Assembly: GCF_002749615.1 (NCBI RefSeq)
Contig: NZ_CP024201.1
Location: forward strand, 1,364,001 to 1,428,000
Direction of reading: 5' to 3'
Length of the DNA: 64,000 nt
Source: Caulobacter mirabilis
GTDB taxonomy: Bacteria > Pseudomonadota > Alphaproteobacteria > Caulobacterales > Caulobacteraceae
The number at the start of each line of letters is the position of its first letter. Position 1 is the first letter of the stretch. Positions 16,899-25,559 of this stretch are shown piece after piece. The position numbers were made by a program, and so were the translations under genes. The notes under the pieces were generated by a model. That model made no database searches and was not told the origin of the DNA. It saw nothing but the letters and a program-made list of their open reading frames with translations.

Positions 16899-17080
16899 TC
16901 GCGACGCCCTGGCCCGCGCTGCTGCGGCTGGCCGCCTTGCGCTTCGGCCTGGCGCCCGAGGTCTTCTGGCGGCTGTCCGTCGTCGAATGGCGGGCGCTGG
17001 CCGAGGACGCCGCTCCCCAGACCCTGACCCGGACCGCGTTGGATGCGCTGGTTCGCGCCTATCCGGATGGACAGCCATGA
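16895..17080 (+). CDS. GTA tail assembly chaperone (gp10.1, DUF2376-like)
   Basis: This 61-residue protein starts with GTG at 16895, overlapping the gp10 stop. It contains LAALRFGLAPEVFWRLSVVEWRAL, the signature of the small phage tail assembly chaperone found before gp11 in GTA clusters. It ends by overlapping the start of the tape measure gene. Confidence 0.87.
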   Translation: MIATPWPALLRLAALRFGLAPEVFWRLSVVEWRALAEDAAPQTLTRTALDALVRAYPDGQP

Positions 17081-17619
17081 CCCAGTTCGACGACGGCGGG
17101 CTTGAGGGCCTGCCGCGGCAGGCGGCCGAGGCGGCGGCCGCCATGGAAGCCCTGCGCCAGCCGGCCGAGCGCGCCGCGTCCGCCATCGATGAGGCCTTCG
17201 GCAAGGCCGGCGACAGCCTGGCCCGGTCGCTGTCGCGCGCCGCGGCCGATGGCAAGGTGACCCTGGCCGAACTGGCCGAGGCGGTGATCGCCGCGGTCAA
17301 CGCCGCTGCGGGCGCTGGCGGCGGCGGGCGCGGCGGCGGACTGGCGGAGGCGCTGTCCGCAGTCCTGAGCGGCGGCGGCTTCGGCGGGGCCCGGGCCGAC
17401 GGCGGCGGGGTCCTAGGCGGTCGCGCCTATCTCGTCGGCGAGCGCGGACCCGAAGTCTTCCGGCCGGCCGGAGCTGGGACGATCGAGCCCGCGGCCGGCG
17501 GCGGCGCGACGATCAACGTCACCGTCCGGGGCGAGGGCGGCGCGGCGCTGCTGCGCTCCGAGACCCAGATCGCCGCCGCCCTGGCCCGGGCGGCGAGCCT
17601 GGGCGCGCGGAACCTTTGA
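17077..17619 (+). CDS. GTA tail tape measure protein (gp11)
   Basis: This 180-residue protein has a helical N-terminal half (AEAAAAMEALRQPAERAASAIDEAF), a Gly-rich centre, and the C-terminal signature GGRAYLVGERGPEVFRPAGAGTI common to tape measure proteins. It is short, as in GTAs generally, which implies a short tail. The start ATG overlaps the gp10.1 stop. Immediately after it the canonical order is broken by two non-GTA genes. Confidence 0.9.
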   Translation: MTQFDDGGLEGLPRQAAEAAAAMEALRQPAERAASAIDEAFGKAGDSLARSLSRAAADGKVTLAELAEAVIAAVNAAAGAGGGGRGGGLAEALSAVLSGGGFGGARADGGGVLGGRAYLVGERGPEVFRPAGAGTIEPAAGGGATINVTVRGEGGAALLRSETQIAAALARAASLGARNL

Positions 17620-17711
17620 CGCCACGCGCCGCCGCCGCAACAATGGCGCCGCAATTCTGCTCCGGATATCGCGCAGGATCGTGCGTTCGCTTGAGTCAGA
17701 GGGGGTCCCCT

Positions 17712-18188
17712 ATGAGGTCCGTCGCCGCCATCGTGCTGGTCCTGGCCATGGGCGCGACGCCCGTCCTGGCGGCCGAGCCCGCCGACGCGCCCATGTCGAC
17801 GGCCGGCGCCAGTGGGACGCCGCCGATGGACACCGCGACCCAGATCGAGCGCTATCTGGCCGACGCCGCGGCCGAGCCCGTCCGGTCGGCGGCGGCGGCG
17901 GAGCGCGACTCCGGCCCGCGCAAGATCCATGGCGAGGTGTCCGTGTCCGTCGGAACCGGCGGCTATCGCAGCGGCTACCTCACCGCCGACATTCCGGTCG
18001 GCGAGCGGTCGACGGTCGGCGTCGCGGTGGGCCACACCGACTTCGGCCGCAACGGCGGCTACTACGGCTACGGCGGTCCGGTCTCGCGTTGCCTGAGAGG
18101 CCCCGACGGATTCGCCGCCTCCCGCGCCCCGACCTGGAACGACCCCGCCCGGCTGGCGTCGCCATCCTACGGCTGCCCCCTGGACTGA
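17712..18188 (+). CDS. secreted Gly/Tyr-containing protein of unknown function, inserted in GTA cluster
   Basis: This 158-residue protein has a clear signal peptide (MRSVAAIVLVLAMGATPVLAA, cleavage near residue 21). The mature part contains TQIERYLADAAAEP, a short beta-type repeat stretch (VSVSVGTGGYRSGYLTADIP) and GRNGGYYGYGG. I do not recognise the family. AGAGGGGG precedes the ATG. Its export signal does not fit a cytoplasmically assembled GTA particle part, so it is probably cargo inserted between gp11 and gp12. Confidence 0.65.
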   Translation: MRSVAAIVLVLAMGATPVLAAEPADAPMSTAGASGTPPMDTATQIERYLADAAAEPVRSAAAAERDSGPRKIHGEVSVSVGTGGYRSGYLTADIPVGERSTVGVAVGHTDFGRNGGYYGYGGPVSRCLRGPDGFAASRAPTWNDPARLASPSYGCPLD

Positions 18189-18207
18189 GGCGCCGCTTAA
18201 CGCCGCG

Positions 18208-18240
18208 TTGACAGGTCGCGCCGAAGGACTAGCGTGCGCG
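18208..18240 (+). promoter_or_regulatory. putative promoter of the DUF4190 gene
   Basis: TTGACA at 18208-18213 is a good -35 element; the -10 near 18231-18238 (ACTAGCG region) is weak. It overlaps TTAACGCCGCGTTGA (18197-18211), one mismatch from the CtrA consensus TTAA-N7-TTAA. The start codon is at 18266. Confidence 0.35.
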
Positions 18241-18265
18241 TGAGGCTTTCAGATCGGGGGACCTG

Positions 18266-18547
18266 ATGACTCACGACCACGTCGCGCCGCAGCCGTTCAA
18301 CGGCTTTGCGCTCGGTTCTGCGGTGCTCGGCAATCTGTCGCTGCTGGCGGCCTGGATACCCATTCTCAACCTGGCGGTCATCGTGCCCGCCGCCGTCGGC
18401 CTGACGTTCGGCGTGCTCGGCCTGCGCCGGTCCGGCGGACGGGGCATGGCGATCAGCGGCATCGTCGCCTCGAGCGCCTCGCTGATCCTGGTCGTGGTGG
18501 CGCTCGGCCTGTTCGCCGTGGTGGTTTTCCGCCTCCGACCGGCCTGA
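18266..18547 (+). CDS. DUF4190-like small membrane protein
   Basis: This 93-residue integral membrane protein has two hydrophobic segments (about 14-52 and 61-88) flanking the loop LGLRRSGGRGMAISGIVAS, the typical DUF4190 arrangement. There is no catalytic motif and the function is unknown. The ATG at 18266 is preceded by GGGGG. It has its own candidate promoter and is followed by a strong terminator, so it looks like an independent unit placed in the GTA cluster. Confidence 0.75.
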   Translation: MTHDHVAPQPFNGFALGSAVLGNLSLLAAWIPILNLAVIVPAAVGLTFGVLGLRRSGGRGMAISGIVASSASLILVVVALGLFAVVVFRLRPA

Positions 18548-18574
18548 CCGCCGGCCTCCATCCTGCTCTTCCAC

Positions 18575-18597
18575 GGCCCGCCTCGCGCGGGCCTTTT
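18575..18597 (+). terminator. rho-independent terminator before gp12
   Basis: Stem GGCCCGC (18575-18581), loop CTCGC, stem GCGGGCC (18587-18593), then TTTT. It ends 17 bases before the gp12 ATG and would stop transcription coming from the upstream GTA genes unless it is read through or gp12-gp15 have another promoter. Confidence 0.82.
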
Positions 18598-18614
18598 CGT
18601 GTCTGGAGCCCGTC

Positions 18615-19232
18615 ATGTCCTTTCATGAGGCGCGCCTGCCCGCGCGGCTGGCGTTCGGCTCGACCTGCGGCGTCGAGCGCCGCACCGAGGTTGTCACGCT
18701 GGCTTCCGGCTTCGAGCGACGGTCGACGCCCTGGGCGCACGGCCGCCGCCGCTATCTGATCGGCGCGGGCGTGCGGTCGCTGGACGATGCGGCGGCGCTG
18801 GTCGCCTTCTTCGAAGCGCGTCGCGGCCGGCTGTACGGATTCCGCTTCAAGGACTTCGCTGACTTCAAGTCCTGTGCGCCGTCCGCCGATATTTCTCCAT
18901 TGGATCAGAACCTTGGCGTCGGAAATGGAGAGCGTTTCGAGTTTCCGCTTCGCAAGGCCTACGGCGGCGACGGCCCCGCGCGGACGATCCGCAAACCGGT
19001 GGTCGGATCCGCCCGGGTCGCGGTCGATGGCGTCGAGACCACAGCCTTCGCCGTCGATGCGACGACCGGTCTGGTCACGCTGGCCGCGCCGCCGCCGACG
19101 GGCGCCGTCGTCACTGCCGGCTTCGCCTTTGACACCCCGGTCCGATTCGACGCCGACCGCATCGACGTGACCCTGGAGAGCTTCCAGGCCGGCCGCGTCG
19201 TCGCCGTCCCGCTCATCGAGGTGCGGATCTAG
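18615..19232 (+). CDS. GTA distal tail protein, DUF2460 (gp12)
   Basis: This 205-residue protein matches the GTA gp12 family: SFHEARLPARLAFGSTCGVERRTEVVTL at the N-terminus, RRRYLIGAGVRSLDDAAALVAFFEARRGRLYGFRFKD in the middle, PVRFDADRIDVTLESFQAG at the end. It forms the distal tail hub. The start is the ATG at 18615 with TGGAG upstream. The nearby terminator makes its transcription source unclear. Confidence 0.93.
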   Translation: MSFHEARLPARLAFGSTCGVERRTEVVTLASGFERRSTPWAHGRRRYLIGAGVRSLDDAAALVAFFEARRGRLYGFRFKDFADFKSCAPSADISPLDQNLGVGNGERFEFPLRKAYGGDGPARTIRKPVVGSARVAVDGVETTAFAVDATTGLVTLAAPPPTGAVVTAGFAFDTPVRFDADRIDVTLESFQAGRVVAVPLIEVRI

Positions 19233-19249
19233 TCCGCCGAGAGGTTTCC

Positions 19250-19912
19250 ATGAAGGACGCACCGCCGGCGCTGGCGGCCCGGATCGAGTCCGGCGCCGCG
19301 ACGCTCTGCCATGCCTGGCTGCTGACCCGTCGCGACGGGCGGAGGCTGGGCTTCACCGACCATGATCGGCCGCTCGACCATGGCGGCCTCACCTGCTCCG
19401 CCGCGAGCGGCTGGACCGCAGGCGCGGCCGACACGGCGCTCGCCTTCTCCGGGGCCGGATCGGCCGTCGCGGCGGGCGGCCTTGACGATGCGGCCGTGAC
19501 CGAGGCCGACATCCGGGCGGGGGCCTATGACGGCGCGGACCTGGAATGTCGCCGCGTCGACTGGGAGCGTCCGGACCTCTTCGTCATCCTGTGGCGCGGC
19601 CGGATCTCGCGGCTGCGGCGCGAGGGAGCGGCGTTCGAGGCCGAGATCGAGGGGCCGCTGGCCGCGCTCGACCGCACGGCCGGACGGCTGTTCGGACGGC
19701 TGTGCGACGCCGCGCTGGGCGACGCGCGCTGCGGGGTCGCGGCGGACCATCCGAGCGTGGGCCTGGGATGCGACAAGCGTTTCAGCACCTGCTCAGGCCG
19801 TTTCGGCAATGTGCTGAACTTCAGGGGCTTCCCGTCCATTCCGGGCGGCGACTTCCTGACCGCCCATCCCGGCCCGGGCGAGCGTCACGACGGCGGCAGC
19901 CGACGTGGATAG
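19250..19912 (+). CDS. GTA tail hub protein, DUF2163 (gp13)
   Basis: This 220-residue DUF2163 protein has LCHAWLLTRRDGRRLGFTDHDRPL at the N-terminus and a C-terminal GCDKRFSTCSGRFGNVLNFRGFPSIPGGDF, the hallmark of the GTA tail protein. The conserved C-terminal Cys pair may bind an Fe-S cluster, as reported for this family. It is shorter than some relatives (about 290 residues) but has both ends. It is preceded by GAGAGG and overlaps gp14 by 8 bases. Confidence 0.92.
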   Translation: MKDAPPALAARIESGAATLCHAWLLTRRDGRRLGFTDHDRPLDHGGLTCSAASGWTAGAADTALAFSGAGSAVAAGGLDDAAVTEADIRAGAYDGADLECRRVDWERPDLFVILWRGRISRLRREGAAFEAEIEGPLAALDRTAGRLFGRLCDAALGDARCGVAADHPSVGLGCDKRFSTCSGRFGNVLNFRGFPSIPGGDFLTAHPGPGERHDGGSRRG

Positions 19913-20357
19913 GGCGCGCGTGGTCGCCGCCGCCCGCCGCTGGATCGGCACGCCCTATCGGCATCAGGCGAGCCTGAGGGGCGTGGGCTGCGACTGCCTG
20001 GGCCTGGTCCGCGGCCTGTGGCGCGAGCTGGCCGGCGATGAGCCCGAGCCGCCGCCGCCCTATCGTCCCGACTGGGCCGAAACCGATCCGACGGAGCGGC
20101 TGCTCGCCGCCGCGGAGCGACATCTGAGGCCCGTTCCGATCGATCAGGCCCGACCCGGCGACATCCTGCTGTTCCGCATGAGCCCGGACGCCTGCGTCAA
20201 GCATTGCGCCGTCCTGTCGGCGACCGTCGGGCCCGGCGCGCCCGATCCGCGCATCGTCCACGCCTATTGGGGACGGGCGGTGGTGGAGAGTTGGCTCGGC
20301 CCTTGGTGGCGACGCCGGCGAGCGGCGGCCTTCGCCTTTCCCTTCGTGAACGAGTGA
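19905..20357 (+). CDS. GTA NlpC/P60 cell wall peptidase (gp14)
   Basis: This 150-residue NlpC/P60 cysteine peptidase of the GTA gp14 type has the catalytic region GCDCLG (Cys31), the RPGDILLFRM strand and the VKHCAV His. It should cut peptidoglycan during DNA delivery into recipients. The start is GTG at 19905 inside the end of gp13. Confidence 0.92.
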   Translation: MDRARVVAAARRWIGTPYRHQASLRGVGCDCLGLVRGLWRELAGDEPEPPPPYRPDWAETDPTERLLAAAERHLRPVPIDQARPGDILLFRMSPDACVKHCAVLSATVGPGAPDPRIVHAYWGRAVVESWLGPWWRRRRAAAFAFPFVNE

Positions 20358-20361
20358 AGCC

Positions 20362-23300
20362 ATGGCTCAGGTGATCTTCTCGCGTGTCGGCGACGCGGTC
20401 GGCGGCGCGCTCGGCGCAGCCATCGGGGCCCAGATCGGCGGCGTCCTCGACGGCCTGCTGATCTCCGCCTTGACCCCGCCGCGACGGACCGGTCCGCGCA
20501 TCCGCGATCTGGCTCTGACCTCGACGACGGAGGGGGCGCCGATGGCGGCGGTGTTCGGCCGCGCCCGGGTCGCCGGCCAGCTGATCTGGGCGGCGCGGTT
20601 CCGCGAGCGGCGGGTCGAGCGCCAGGTCGACGGCGGCAAGGGCGGTCCCCGTGCGACCGAGTCCCACTACAGCCTGTCGTTCGCCGTCGCCCTGGGTGAG
20701 GGGCCGATCGACGGCCTGGGGCGGGTCTGGGCCAACGGCAAGCCGATGGACCTGGACGGGGTGACGATGCGGCTGCATCGCGGAACCGAGGACCAGACGC
20801 CGGATCCCCTGATCGAGGCGGTCGAGGGAACGGCCCCGGCCTATCGCGGCTGCGCCTATGTGGTGTTCGAGGACCTGCCGCTGGCGGCCTATGGCGATCG
20901 GCCGCCGCAGCTGGCGTTCGAGGTGTTCCGCCGTCCGGTCGGCGAGACGGCCGGGCTGGAGGATCGCCTCAAGTCCGTCTGCCTGATCCCCGGAGCCGGC
21001 GAGTTCGCCCTGGCGACCCAGGTCGTCCGCCGCCAGGACAGCCTGGTCCGCACCGCGCCCGAGAACGTCAACAACGCCGAGGGGCGGCCCGACCTGCTGG
21101 TCTCGCTCGACCAACTGCAGGCGCAGCTGCCGGCGCTGGAGGAGGTGGTGCTGGTCGTCGCCTGGTTCGGGACCAGCCTGGACGCCGGCGTCTGCGCGTT
21201 CCGGCCGGGCGTCGAGACGGCCGGCAAGCCGACCCGGCCGTTCGCCTGGCGGGCAGGGGGCGTCGACCGGAATGCGGCGCACCGGATCTCGACCCTGGAG
21301 GGCGGCGGCCCGGCCTATGGCGGCACGCCCGCCGACGAGGCGGTGGTCCAGGCGATCGTCGAGCTGAGGCGGCGCGGACTGAAGGTGACGCTCTACCCGT
21401 TCGTGCTGATGGATTGCGACGGCTATCCCTGGCGCGGACGCATCACCGGCGGGGTCGACGACGTCGCGGCGCTGTTCGGCGGCGCCGGGCCGGGACATTT
21501 CTCGGACGACGGCCGGACGACGGCCTACCACGGCCCGGCGGAGGACTGGGGGTGGCGGCGGATGATCCTGCATCACGCCCGGCTGGCCACGCTGGCCGGC
21601 GGGGTGGACGGCTTCCTGATCGGGTCGGAGATGGTCGGGGTCACCACGATCCGCGGCCCGGCGCGGTCCTATCCGGCGGTCGAGGCGCTGCGCGGGCTGG
21701 CCGCCGACTGCCGCGCCGTGCTCGGGACGGGAACCGCCATCGGCTACGCCGCCGATTGGACGGAGTATTTCGGACATCAGCCGGCGGACGGAAGCGGCGA
21801 CGTGGCCTTCCACCTTGATCCGCTGTGGGCCGACCCGGCGATCGACTTCGTGGGGATCGATTTCTACCCGCCTCTGGCCGACCAGCGCGGACCCGACGCC
21901 GCAGAGATCGAGGTCGCCGGCGGCGAGGGGTTCGACTGGTTCTACGCGACCGAGGCCGACCGGACGGCCGGACGGCGGCGGCCGATCACCGACGGCGCCC
22001 ATGGCGAGCCCTGGGTCTTCCGGCCCAAGGACCTCGTCGGCTGGTGGTCGAACGCCCACCACGACCGGCCCGGCGGCGTGCGGTCGCCGACCTCCACAGC
22101 CTGGGTCCCGCGCGGCAAGCCGATCCGCCTGATCGAGTTCGGCTGCGCCGCCGTGGACAAGGGGGCCAACGCCCCCAACGCCTTCATCGACCCCAAGAGC
22201 GCCGAGAGCCGGCTGCCGCCCTTCTCGAACGGGGCGCGCGACGACCTGGCGCAGCGGCGGACGCTGGAGGCGGCGCTGGCCCATTTCGCCGCGCCGCCGG
22301 CCAATCCGGTATCGGAGGTCTACGGAGGGCCGATGGTCGAGGCGATGAGCGCCTGGTGCTGGGACGCCCGGCCGTTTCCCGATTTCCCCGCCCGCGCCGG
22401 CCTGTGGAGCGACGGGCCGAACTGGGCGCTGGGCCACTGGCTGAACGGCCGGGTCGGCGCCGCGCCGTTGGGCGCCCTGGCCCAGACCCTGGCCGCGCGG
22501 GCGGGCGTCGCCCTCGACGTCGGCGACGCCGCGGGCGTGACGACCGGCTGCGTGCTGGAGGGGCCGACGCGCCTGCGCGATGCGCTGGAGCCGCTGGCCG
22601 CCTGCCTGGGCTTCGACGTCGCCGAACGGTCGGGGCGGGCGGCTCTGACGGCCCGTGACGGCGGCGTCGCGATCACGCTGACCGAGGACGACCTGGCCCG
22701 GCCCGAGACAGGCGAGGCCCTGGCGGCGCGCCGGACGCTGCCGGCCCCGCCCGACGTCATGGTCCTGCGCTTCATCGACGAGACCGCCGGCTATCAGACC
22801 GGATCCCTGACGGTCCGGCGCGAGTCCGTCGACGCCGGCGGGGTCGCCGGCGCGGACCTGCCGCTGGTCATGGCCGCGCCCCAGGCCGAGGCGGTCGGGC
22901 GGCGGTTGCTGGCCCGCGCCGAGGCTGCGCGGGACGAGGCGACCGTCCATTTGGCGCCGCTGGCGGCCCTGCGGCTGGAGGCCGGCGACCGCCTGCGCCT
23001 GCCGGGCTATGCGCGGCTGTGGCGCGTCGAGCGGCTGGACCTGGATGAACGGCCGCGGGCCCTGCTGAGCCTGTGCGAGCCGCCGGCGCCTGCCGGGGGA
23101 TCGCCTGACTGGACGCCGGGGCCCGTGATCCAGCCGCCGGGGCCGCCGGTCCTGCACCTGCTCGACCTGCCGCTGCTGCCGGGCGCGGAGACGGACCGGC
23201 GCCTGATGGCCGCCGTCGCGGCGGAGCCCTGGCGCGCCTGCGATCTACATGCCGGCGCGGCGGCGGACGCCCTGACCCTGCGCGGCCGGGCAGGGGCGCC

Positions 23301-24075
23301 CGCGAACGTCGGCGTCACCCTGAGCCCGCTGCCGGCCGGGCCGCTGCATCGCTTCGACAGGACGGCGCGGCTGACCGTCCGGCTGGAGGGCGCGCCGCCG
23401 CAGAACCGATCGCGCGCCGCGGTGCTGGGCGGGGCCAACGCCCTGGCGGTGCAGGGGGCGGGCGGCGACTGGGAGATCCTGCAGTTCCTGTCGGCCGAGC
23501 CTGTCGCGCCGGACGTCTGGGTCCTGTCGGGCCTGCTGCGCGGCCAGGCCGGCAGCGAACCGGCGATGGCGGCGCTGACGCCGGCCGGAGCAGCCGTCGT
23601 CGCGCTGGACGATGGCCTTGTCCGCGTCGAGACGGCGCTGTTCGAGCGCGGGGTCCCGCTGCTCTGGCGCGCGGCGCCGGCCGGCGCGCCGCCGGGCGGA
23701 GAGGCGGCCAGCGAGACGATCGCCGTCTGGCGCGGCCTGGCGGACCGACCCTGGGCACCCGCTCACCTCCGCCGGGAGACGCTGGCGGACGGGGCGGTGC
23801 GGTTCCGCTGGATCCGCCGCGCCCGGATCGGCGGCGACGGCTGGGAGGCGGAGCCGCCGCTGGGCGAAGAGACCGAGCGCTACCGGATCGAGTTGCTCGT
23901 CGACGGCGCGGTCGTGCGCCGGGCCGAGACCGAGGCGCCGGTGTTCGCCTGGACCCCGGCGATGCAGGCGGTCGACCGCCCCGGCGGCCTCCCCGACCCG
24001 GTGGTCGTCCGGCTCGCCCAGTTTTCGTCGGCGTTCGGCTGGGGCGCCGTCACTGTCCGCAGCCTGTGGCGTTAA
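20362..24075 (+). CDS. GTA tail fibre/host-specificity megatron with TIM-barrel-like domain (gp15)
   Basis: This 1237-residue protein is the largest tail component. The N-terminus (GAAIGAQIGGVLDGLL, then MAAVFGRARVAGQLIWAARF) is typical of GTA gp15. A glycoside-hydrolase-like TIM barrel follows around residues 430-750 (LIGSEMVGVTTIRG, WTEYFGH, DFVGIDFYPPLAD, PWVFRPKDLVGWW), then a phage-tail-3-like hub domain and C-terminal beta-sandwich modules. It has full family length and no break, so the cluster appears intact to its end. Confidence 0.94.
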   Translation: MAQVIFSRVGDAVGGALGAAIGAQIGGVLDGLLISALTPPRRTGPRIRDLALTSTTEGAPMAAVFGRARVAGQLIWAARFRERRVERQVDGGKGGPRATESHYSLSFAVALGEGPIDGLGRVWANGKPMDLDGVTMRLHRGTEDQTPDPLIEAVEGTAPAYRGCAYVVFEDLPLAAYGDRPPQLAFEVFRRPVGETAGLEDRLKSVCLIPGAGEFALATQVVRRQDSLVRTAPENVNNAEGRPDLLVSLDQLQAQLPALEEVVLVVAWFGTSLDAGVCAFRPGVETAGKPTRPFAWRAGGVDRNAAHRISTLEGGGPAYGGTPADEAVVQAIVELRRRGLKVTLYPFVLMDCDGYPWRGRITGGVDDVAALFGGAGPGHFSDDGRTTAYHGPAEDWGWRRMILHHARLATLAGGVDGFLIGSEMVGVTTIRGPARSYPAVEALRGLAADCRAVLGTGTAIGYAADWTEYFGHQPADGSGDVAFHLDPLWADPAIDFVGIDFYPPLADQRGPDAAEIEVAGGEGFDWFYATEADRTAGRRRPITDGAHGEPWVFRPKDLVGWWSNAHHDRPGGVRSPTSTAWVPRGKPIRLIEFGCAAVDKGANAPNAFIDPKSAESRLPPFSNGARDDLAQRRTLEAALAHFAAPPANPVSEVYGGPMVEAMSAWCWDARPFPDFPARAGLWSDGPNWALGHWLNGRVGAAPLGALAQTLAARAGVALDVGDAAGVTTGCVLEGPTRLRDALEPLAACLGFDVAERSGRAALTARDGGVAITLTEDDLARPETGEALAARRTLPAPPDVMVLRFIDETAGYQTGSLTVRRESVDAGGVAGADLPLVMAAPQAEAVGRRLLARAEAARDEATVHLAPLAALRLEAGDRLRLPGYARLWRVERLDLDERPRALLSLCEPPAPAGGSPDWTPGPVIQPPGPPVLHLLDLPLLPGAETDRRLMAAVAAEPWRACDLHAGAAADALTLRGRAGAPANVGVTLSPLPAGPLHRFDRTARLTVRLEGAPPQNRSRAAVLGGANALAVQGAGGDWEILQFLSAEPVAPDVWVLSGLLRGQAGSEPAMAALTPAGAAVVALDDGLVRVETALFERGVPLLWRAAPAGAPPGGEAASETIAVWRGLADRPWAPAHLRRETLADGAVRFRWIRRARIGGDGWEAEPPLGEETERYRIELLVDGAVVRRAETEAPVFAWTPAMQAVDRPGGLPDPVVVRLAQFSSAFGWGAVTVRSLWR

Positions 24076-24125
24076 AGGGCCGGAGGCTCTATCAGGGGAG
24101 CCGAGATTCCACCGGCGAGGCGAGT

Positions 24126-25052
24126 TTGGCAGGCGATCCTTACGCAGAACTGGGCGTCCCCCGGAGCGCCAGCCAGGACGAGATCCGCAAGGCGTTCCGC
24201 AAGCTGGCCAAGCAGTACCATCCGGACGCCAATCCCGGCGACAAGAGCGCCGAGGAGCGCTTCAAACGCGTCTCGGGCGCCTTCGACATCGTCGGCGACG
24301 AGGATAAGCGCCGGAAGTTCGACCGCGGCGAGATCGACGCCGACGGCCGCGAGCAGCATGGGGGCTTCGGCGGCGGTCCCTTCGGCCCCGGCGGCGCCTC
24401 GGGCGGTCGCTATCGCCCTGGCCCGGGCAGCCCCGGGTTCGAGGGCATCGACATCAACGACATCTTCGGCGAGGCCTTCGGCCGCGGCGCGGGCGGCGGC
24501 CGGGGCGGCGGCTTCGGTTTCGGCGGCTCGTCCAAGGGCGCGGACCTGCGCGCGCGGCTGGACGTCGACCTGGAGGACGCCATCCGCGGCGCCAAGAAGC
24601 GGATCGCCTTCTCCGACGGCCGGACCCTGGACGTGAACATCCCCAAGGGCGCCCAGGACGGCCAGACCTTGCGGCTGAAGGGCCAGGGGGCCCAGGGACG
24701 CGGCGGAGCCGGCGACGCCCTGATCGAGCTGGCGATCCGGGTCCACCCGCTCTATCGGCGCGAGGGCGCGACCCTGACCATGGACCTGCCGATCTCGGCG
24801 CCCGATGCGATCCTGGGCGGCAAGGTCGAGGCGCCGACCCCCGACGGTCCGGTGTCGTTGACGGTTCCGCGCGGCTCCAACAGCGGCGCCCAGCTGCGGC
24901 TCAAGGGGCGGGGCTTCATCGACGCCAAGGGCAAGCGCGGCGATCTGATGGCCCGCCTGGTCGTGACCCTGCCCGAGGGGCCTGATCCCGAGTTGGAGAA
25001 GTTCGCCGAGCGCTGGCGCAAGGAGCGGCCCTATCAGCCGCGGCGGCGCTAG
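24126..25052 (+). CDS. DnaJ-class molecular chaperone (CbpA-like)
   Basis: This 308-residue J-domain co-chaperone of DnaK begins MAGDPYAELGV. The J-domain has the HPD tripeptide (KQYHPDANPGD, about residue 34-36). A long Gly/Phe-rich linker (about 75-135) and two C-terminal substrate-binding beta domains follow (DLRARLDVDLEDAI..., LTVPRGSNSGAQLRLKGRGF). No CxxCxGxG zinc fingers are present, so it is CbpA-like rather than true DnaJ. The start chosen is TTG at 24126, which places the J-domain at the N-terminus; an earlier GTG at 24066 would overlap gp15. Confidence 0.9.
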   Translation: MAGDPYAELGVPRSASQDEIRKAFRKLAKQYHPDANPGDKSAEERFKRVSGAFDIVGDEDKRRKFDRGEIDADGREQHGGFGGGPFGPGGASGGRYRPGPGSPGFEGIDINDIFGEAFGRGAGGGRGGGFGFGGSSKGADLRARLDVDLEDAIRGAKKRIAFSDGRTLDVNIPKGAQDGQTLRLKGQGAQGRGGAGDALIELAIRVHPLYRREGATLTMDLPISAPDAILGGKVEAPTPDGPVSLTVPRGSNSGAQLRLKGRGFIDAKGKRGDLMARLVVTLPEGPDPELEKFAERWRKERPYQPRRR

Positions 25053-25088
25053 GGGCGGAACGAAAGAAAAACATTCCCGAAAGTCAAT

Positions 25089-25108
25089 TGACGTGTATAT
25101 TCACGTCA
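25089..25108 (+). promoter_or_regulatory. inverted-repeat operator of the Xre-RES module
   Basis: TGACGTG (25089-25095) and CACGTCA (25102-25108) are exact reverse complements around TATATT. The site sits 10 bases before the antitoxin ATG and overlaps the ribosome binding region (AGGAGA at 25108). It is the probable autoregulatory site of the Xre-family antitoxin. Confidence 0.65.
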
Positions 25109-25118
25109 GGAGACGAGA

Positions 25119-25559
25119 ATGACCAAATCGGCCAAGGCGTCGACGCCGGCGCCGCTCCCGTCGATGGAGCTGCAGACCTTCTCGAACGAAGCTGATCGCC
25201 AGCGTCTGAGCGCCGCCGCGATCAAGGCGTTTCGTTCCATGGCCAGGATCTGGGACCTGTCCAACGCCGAGGCGGCGTCGCTGCTCGGCGTCTCGTCGAG
25301 CACCTGGGACCGGATCAAGGCCAGCCGCTGGGACGGTGCGCTGGGGCAGGACCAGCTGACCCGCGTGTCGGCCCTGGTCGGGGTCTACAAGGGGCTGCAC
25401 CTGCTGTTCGCCGACGACATGGCCGACCGATGGCCGCGCCTGCAGAACCGGGGCCCGATCTTTGAGCGGGCGACGCCCATCGAGGCGATGATCGAGGGCG
25501 GCATACCGCGGATGCTGGAAGTGCGCCGGTATGTCGACGCCGTTCGCGGCGGACTCTGA
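25119..25559 (+). CDS. Xre/MbcA/ParS-type antitoxin
   Basis: This 146-residue antitoxin has an N-terminal helix-turn-helix part (LSAAAIKAFRSMARIWDLSNAEAASLLGVSSSTWDRIK) followed by a toxin-binding DUF2384 domain (LTRVSALVGVYKGLHLLFAD, ... PIFERATPIEAMIEGGIPRMLEVRRYVDAVRGG). It is followed, with a 29-base overlap, by the RES toxin. It should neutralise the toxin and repress the operon. Confidence 0.92.
   Translation: MTKSAKASTPAPLPSMELQTFSNEADRQRLSAAAIKAFRSMARIWDLSNAEAASLLGVSSSTWDRIKASRWDGALGQDQLTRVSALVGVYKGLHLLFADDMADRWPRLQNRGPIFERATPIEAMIEGGIPRMLEVRRYVDAVRGGL

Noticed and set aside
20197..23157. Minus-strand frame of 986 codons opposite gp15
   Set aside because: Antisense shadow of a clearly recognised GTA protein; the translation shows only repetitive R/G/A/Q/D composition.
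9192..24075. Integrated prophage rather than GTA
   Set aside because: No integrase, repressor, replication, lysis or attachment-site signal was found. Gene order and families match alphaproteobacterial GTAs.
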